Assembly (NCBI GenBank): GCA_025352915.1
Contig: JANXSA010000066.1
Location: 1-5,881 of the forward strand
Origin: Rhodospirillales bacterium
Lineage (GTDB): Bacteria > Pseudomonadota > Alphaproteobacteria > Acetobacterales > Acetobacteraceae
Direction: 5' to 3'
DNA: 5,881 nucleotides
Of the stretch, positions 3,737-5,881 are shown piece after piece. The notes below the pieces were generated by a model. It was not told the DNA's origin. It made no database searches and worked only from the letters and a program-made list of their open reading frames with translations. Both the position numbers and the translations under genes were made by a program. Position 1 is the stretch's first letter; the number at the start of each line of letters is the position of its first letter.

Positions 3737-5881
3737 ATGGGGAGGATTTCTGCTTTGGTTGTCATCCGCGCGGCGCTGGTCCTTTCGGCAGTCCTTTTGT
3801 CACTGACTGCGTCCTTTCCGACAGGGGCGCAGCCGGCGCGGCGTCAGGGCGCGCCCGCTCCAGCAGCGGCAGCCCCCCAGCGCCCCGCCGCTGCCGGCGC
3901 CGCGATCACAGCGATTCGCGTGGTCGGCAATCAGCGCATCGAGGAGGGCACGATCCGCTCCTACATGCTGGTGCAAGCCGGCGACCCCTATGACGCCGAG
4001 CGGCTCGATCGCAGCCTGAAGGCGTTGTTCGCCACCGGCCTGTTCGCCGACGTCAATATGCGCCGCGATGGTGCGGGCATTGTGGTGACCGTCGCCGAGA
4101 ACCCGATCGTCAACCGCATCGCGCTGGAGGGCAACAAGAAGGTCACCGACGACCAGTTGCGCCCTGAACTGCAACTGCGTCCGCGTGCCGTCTTCACCCC
4201 GGCGCTGGCCGCCTCTGACCGCCAGCGCATCCTGGACATCTATGGCCGCCGCGGCCGCTTTGCCGCCCGGGTCGAGCCGAAGGTCATCCCGCTGGACCAG
4301 AACCGCGTCGATGTGGTGTTCGAGGTCCTCGAGGGCGAGACCACGCTGATCAGCCGCATCGCCTTTGTCGGCAACAAGGCGTTCAGCGAAAGCCGGCTCA
4401 AGGACGTGGTGGGCGCGCGCGAACAGGCCTGGTACCGGTTCCTCTCGACCAGCGACACCTATGACCCCGACCGGATGAATTTCGACCGCGAGCTGCTGCG
4501 CCGCTACTATTTGCGCAACGGCTATGCCGATGTGGAAATCACCGGCGCCACCGCCGAGCTGGCGCCGGATCGCTCCTCGTTCTTCGTCACCTACACGATC
4601 GCCGAGGGCGACCGCTATACCATCAGCGACATCTCGGTGAACGCCACGCTGAAGGATGTCGACGGCGAGGCATTGCGCGCCAAGCTGCGCCTTGGCCCCG
4701 GCGACTGGTATGACGGCGATGCCGTCGAACGCGATACCCAGCAGCTCAGCACCGAAGTTCAAAACCGCGGCTATGCCTTCGTCGAAGTGAAGCCGCGGGT
4801 GCGCCGCGACACCGACAAGAAGACGATCGAGGTGGTCTACGACGTCGGCGAAGGTCCGCGCGTTTATGTCCAGCGCATCGACATCGTCGGCAACGTGCGC
4901 ACCAAGGATAGCGTGGTGCGCCGCGAGTTCCGGCTGGCCGAGGGCGATGCCTTCAACGCCTCGCTGCTGCGCCGGACCCGCCAGCGCGTCACCGACCTCG
5001 AATTCTTCAACAACGTGGCAGTGAACGCCTCACCGGGCTCGTCGCCGGATCGCTCGATCGTGACCGCCAGCGTGGACGAGCGCGCCACTGGCGAACTGAC
5101 CCTCGGCGGCGGCTTCTCGACCGATATCGGCCCGCTGGTCACCGCCGGACTGCGCGAGCGCAACCTGGTCGGGACCGGCATCGACGCCAACATCAACGGC
5201 ATCCTGGCGGCCAAGCAAAGCCAGATCACGTTCTCGATGACGGACCCGTATTTCCTCGACCGCAACCTGGTTGCCGGGTTCGACGTGTTCCACATCCAGA
5301 ACAACCTGCAGGAGGTGGCGCAGTATAACGAACGCCGCACCGGCCTCAGCCTGCGCCTCGGCTACGAATTCAGCGAGCATCTGCGCCAGGTCTGGACCTA
5401 TTCGCTGATCCAGCGCACCGTCTTCAATGTTGGCTCGCTGGCCAGCATCTATGTCCAGGATGCCAAGGGTTCCAGCCTGTTGTCGCAGATCGGCCAAACC
5501 CTGACGGTGGATTACCGCGACAGCCGCGTCGACCCGCGCGAAGGCTTCGTCACCCGGCTGGGCACCGATTTCGCCGGATTGGGCGGCAATGCCCGCTTTG
5601 CCCGCACCAAGCTCGACGGGTCGTACTACATCCCGCTGGAGCGGCTGACCGGCGACGCCGACTGGACGATCGCGCTGTCGGCCAGTGTCGGCTATCTGTT
5701 CACCCTGGGCCGCAACGAAAAGATCATCGACCGCTTCTTCCTGGGCGGGGACAATTTGCGCGGCTTTGCCATTGACCACGGCGCGCGGGCCGGCGCCGCC
5801 AATGGCAAAGCCGCGCAAATTGTCCCCGCCCAGGAAGAAGCGGTCGATGATCTTTTCGTTGCGGCCCAGGGTGAACAGATA
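3737..5881 (+). CDS. bamA: Outer membrane protein assembly factor BamA (Omp85), 3'-truncated; native sequence ends about 5774
   Basis: Core of the BAM complex, which folds and inserts beta-barrel proteins into the outer membrane. Numbering from ATG 3737: a signal peptide with hydrophobic core (about 7-28) and probable cleavage near TGA-Q; a Pro/Ala-rich linker (about 33-56); five POTRA domains (about 57-125, 126-201, 202-292, 293-373, 374-450), several opening with the typical I-x-x-I/V-x-G-N pattern (IRVVGNQRI, IALEGNKKV, IAFVGNKAF, IDIVGNVRT); then the barrel from about 452 (TGELTLGGGFSTDIG). FLGGDNLRGF at 668-677 includes the conserved RGF of barrel loop 6. The frame stays open to the window edge, but residues after I679 (base 5774 on) come from an inverted copy and are not BamA-like. 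TTG 3755 is an alternative start with a better ribosome site. skp/lpxD would be expected downstream. Confidence 0.95.
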   Translation, partial: MGRISALVVIRAALVLSAVLLSLTASFPTGAQPARRQGAPAPAAAAPQRPAAAGAAITAIRVVGNQRIEEGTIRSYMLVQAGDPYDAERLDRSLKALFATGLFADVNMRRDGAGIVVTVAENPIVNRIALEGNKKVTDDQLRPELQLRPRAVFTPALAASDRQRILDIYGRRGRFAARVEPKVIPLDQNRVDVVFEVLEGETTLISRIAFVGNKAFSESRLKDVVGAREQAWYRFLSTSDTYDPDRMNFDRELLRRYYLRNGYADVEITGATAELAPDRSSFFVTYTIAEGDRYTISDISVNATLKDVDGEALRAKLRLGPGDWYDGDAVERDTQQLSTEVQNRGYAFVEVKPRVRRDTDKKTIEVVYDVGEGPRVYVQRIDIVGNVRTKDSVVRREFRLAEGDAFNASLLRRTRQRVTDLEFFNNVAVNASPGSSPDRSIVTASVDERATGELTLGGGFSTDIGPLVTAGLRERNLVGTGIDANINGILAAKQSQITFSMTDPYFLDRNLVAGFDVFHIQNNLQEVAQYNERRTGLSLRLGYEFSEHLRQVWTYSLIQRTVFNVGSLASIYVQDAKGSSLLSQIGQTLTVDYRDSRVDPREGFVTRLGTDFAGLGGNARFARTKLDGSYYIPLERLTGDADWTIALSASVGYLFTLGRNEKIIDRFFLGGDNLRGFAIDHGARAGAANGKAAQIVPAQEEAVDDLFVAAQGEQI
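3739..3745 (+). promoter_or_regulatory. Strong Shine-Dalgarno pointing to TTG 3755 as possible bamA start
   Basis: GGGGAGG lies 9 bases before the in-frame TTG at 3755 and overlaps the end of the alternative ATG at 3737. It is the best ribosome binding site in the 3630-3760 region. It suggests that bamA may start at TTG 3755 (MVVIRAALVL) rather than at ATG 3737. Confidence 0.5.
5693..5881. repeat. Perfect 82-bp inverted repeat with 25-base spacer (fold-back junction)
   Basis: Positions 5693-5774 and 5800-5881 are exact reverse complements over all 82 bases. The spacer is 5775-5799, and the right arm runs to the window edge, so it may extend further. The left arm is normal BamA barrel coding sequence. 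On the minus strand the spacer continues the BamA frame in a family-like way, whereas the plus strand does not. The structure is best read as a fold-back chimera near a contig or read end, with the break at about 5774/5775. Confidence 0.95.
5774..5881 (-). pseudogene. Inverted duplicate fragment of bamA (native reading of the barrel loop 6 region)
   Basis: Read from 5881 down, the minus strand encodes YLFTLGRNEKII and onward through FLGGDNLRGFAI, identical to the plus-strand gene, then nine more residues GGAGPRAVV before the sequence turns back on itself. E. coli BamA, from memory, has a similar GPKAV shortly after its VRGF, so these residues are probably the true continuation of the gene. 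This is not a separate gene: it has no start of its own and is a by-product of the inverted repeat. Confidence 0.8.

Noticed and set aside
3800..4762. Minus-strand open frame (320 codons) opposite the bamA POTRA region
   Set aside because: The plus strand encodes clear POTRA repeats here. The antisense frame is a codon-bias shadow.
5030..5818. Minus-strand open frame (262 codons) opposite the bamA barrel
   Set aside because: Its first residues are the inverted bamA copy and the rest is antisense of the barrel. Not a gene.
5693..5881. Inverted repeat as a mobile-element terminus, cruciform origin or phase-variation switch
   Set aside because: The arms are ordinary bamA codons, there is no transposase, recombinase or target-site duplication, and the minus-strand spacer reads as native BamA. 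A chimera explains it better.

Overview
This window looks ordinary for a GC-rich alphaproteobacterium. Protein motifs and gene order suggest Rhodospirillales, possibly Acetobacteraceae, but that placement is inference from memory of the families and was not searched. All real genes lie on the plus strand in the conserved order uppS–cdsA–dxr–rseP–bamA. This is the well-known envelope-biogenesis cluster, which usually continues with skp/ompH, lpxD, fabZ and lpxA.

Layout: positions 2–520 hold the C-terminal two thirds of undecaprenyl diphosphate synthase (uppS), cut by the window start. One base later cdsA (522–1214) begins, and its stop overlaps the dxr start by four bases (1211–1214), so the first three genes are probably translationally coupled. 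dxr (1211–2380) is complete with all metal and substrate residues. A 124-base gap (2381–2504) carries an exact 23-bp tandem duplication, a small hairpin and a 14-bp palindrome. Then comes rseP (best start GTG 2505, stop 3629), a single-PDZ site-2 protease. A gap of 107 bases (3630–3736) ends in an 8-bp GC hairpin directly before bamA. bamA begins at ATG 3737 or, with a much better Shine-Dalgarno, TTG 3755. It encodes a signal peptide, five POTRA domains and the first part of the beta-barrel.

Functionally, dxr feeds the MEP pathway to isoprenoid precursors. uppS turns these into the undecaprenyl carrier lipid for peptidoglycan and other surface polymers. cdsA makes CDP-diacylglycerol for phospholipids. 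rseP does regulated intramembrane proteolysis. bamA inserts outer-membrane proteins. The cluster thus co-locates supply of cell-wall lipid carrier, membrane lipid and outer-membrane assembly.

The one clearly abnormal structure is at the right edge. Positions 5693–5774 recur as a perfect 82-bp inverted copy at 5800–5881, separated by 25 bases. Read on the minus strand, those 25 bases continue BamA naturally (GGAGPRAVV after LRGFAI). The plus-strand sequence after 5774 is therefore best explained as a fold-back chimera (amplification, library or assembly artefact), not native sequence. The reading frame happens to stay open through it, so a gene caller would extend BamA with about 36 false residues. 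I found no undescribed system, no RNA gene, no CRISPR array and no mobile element.
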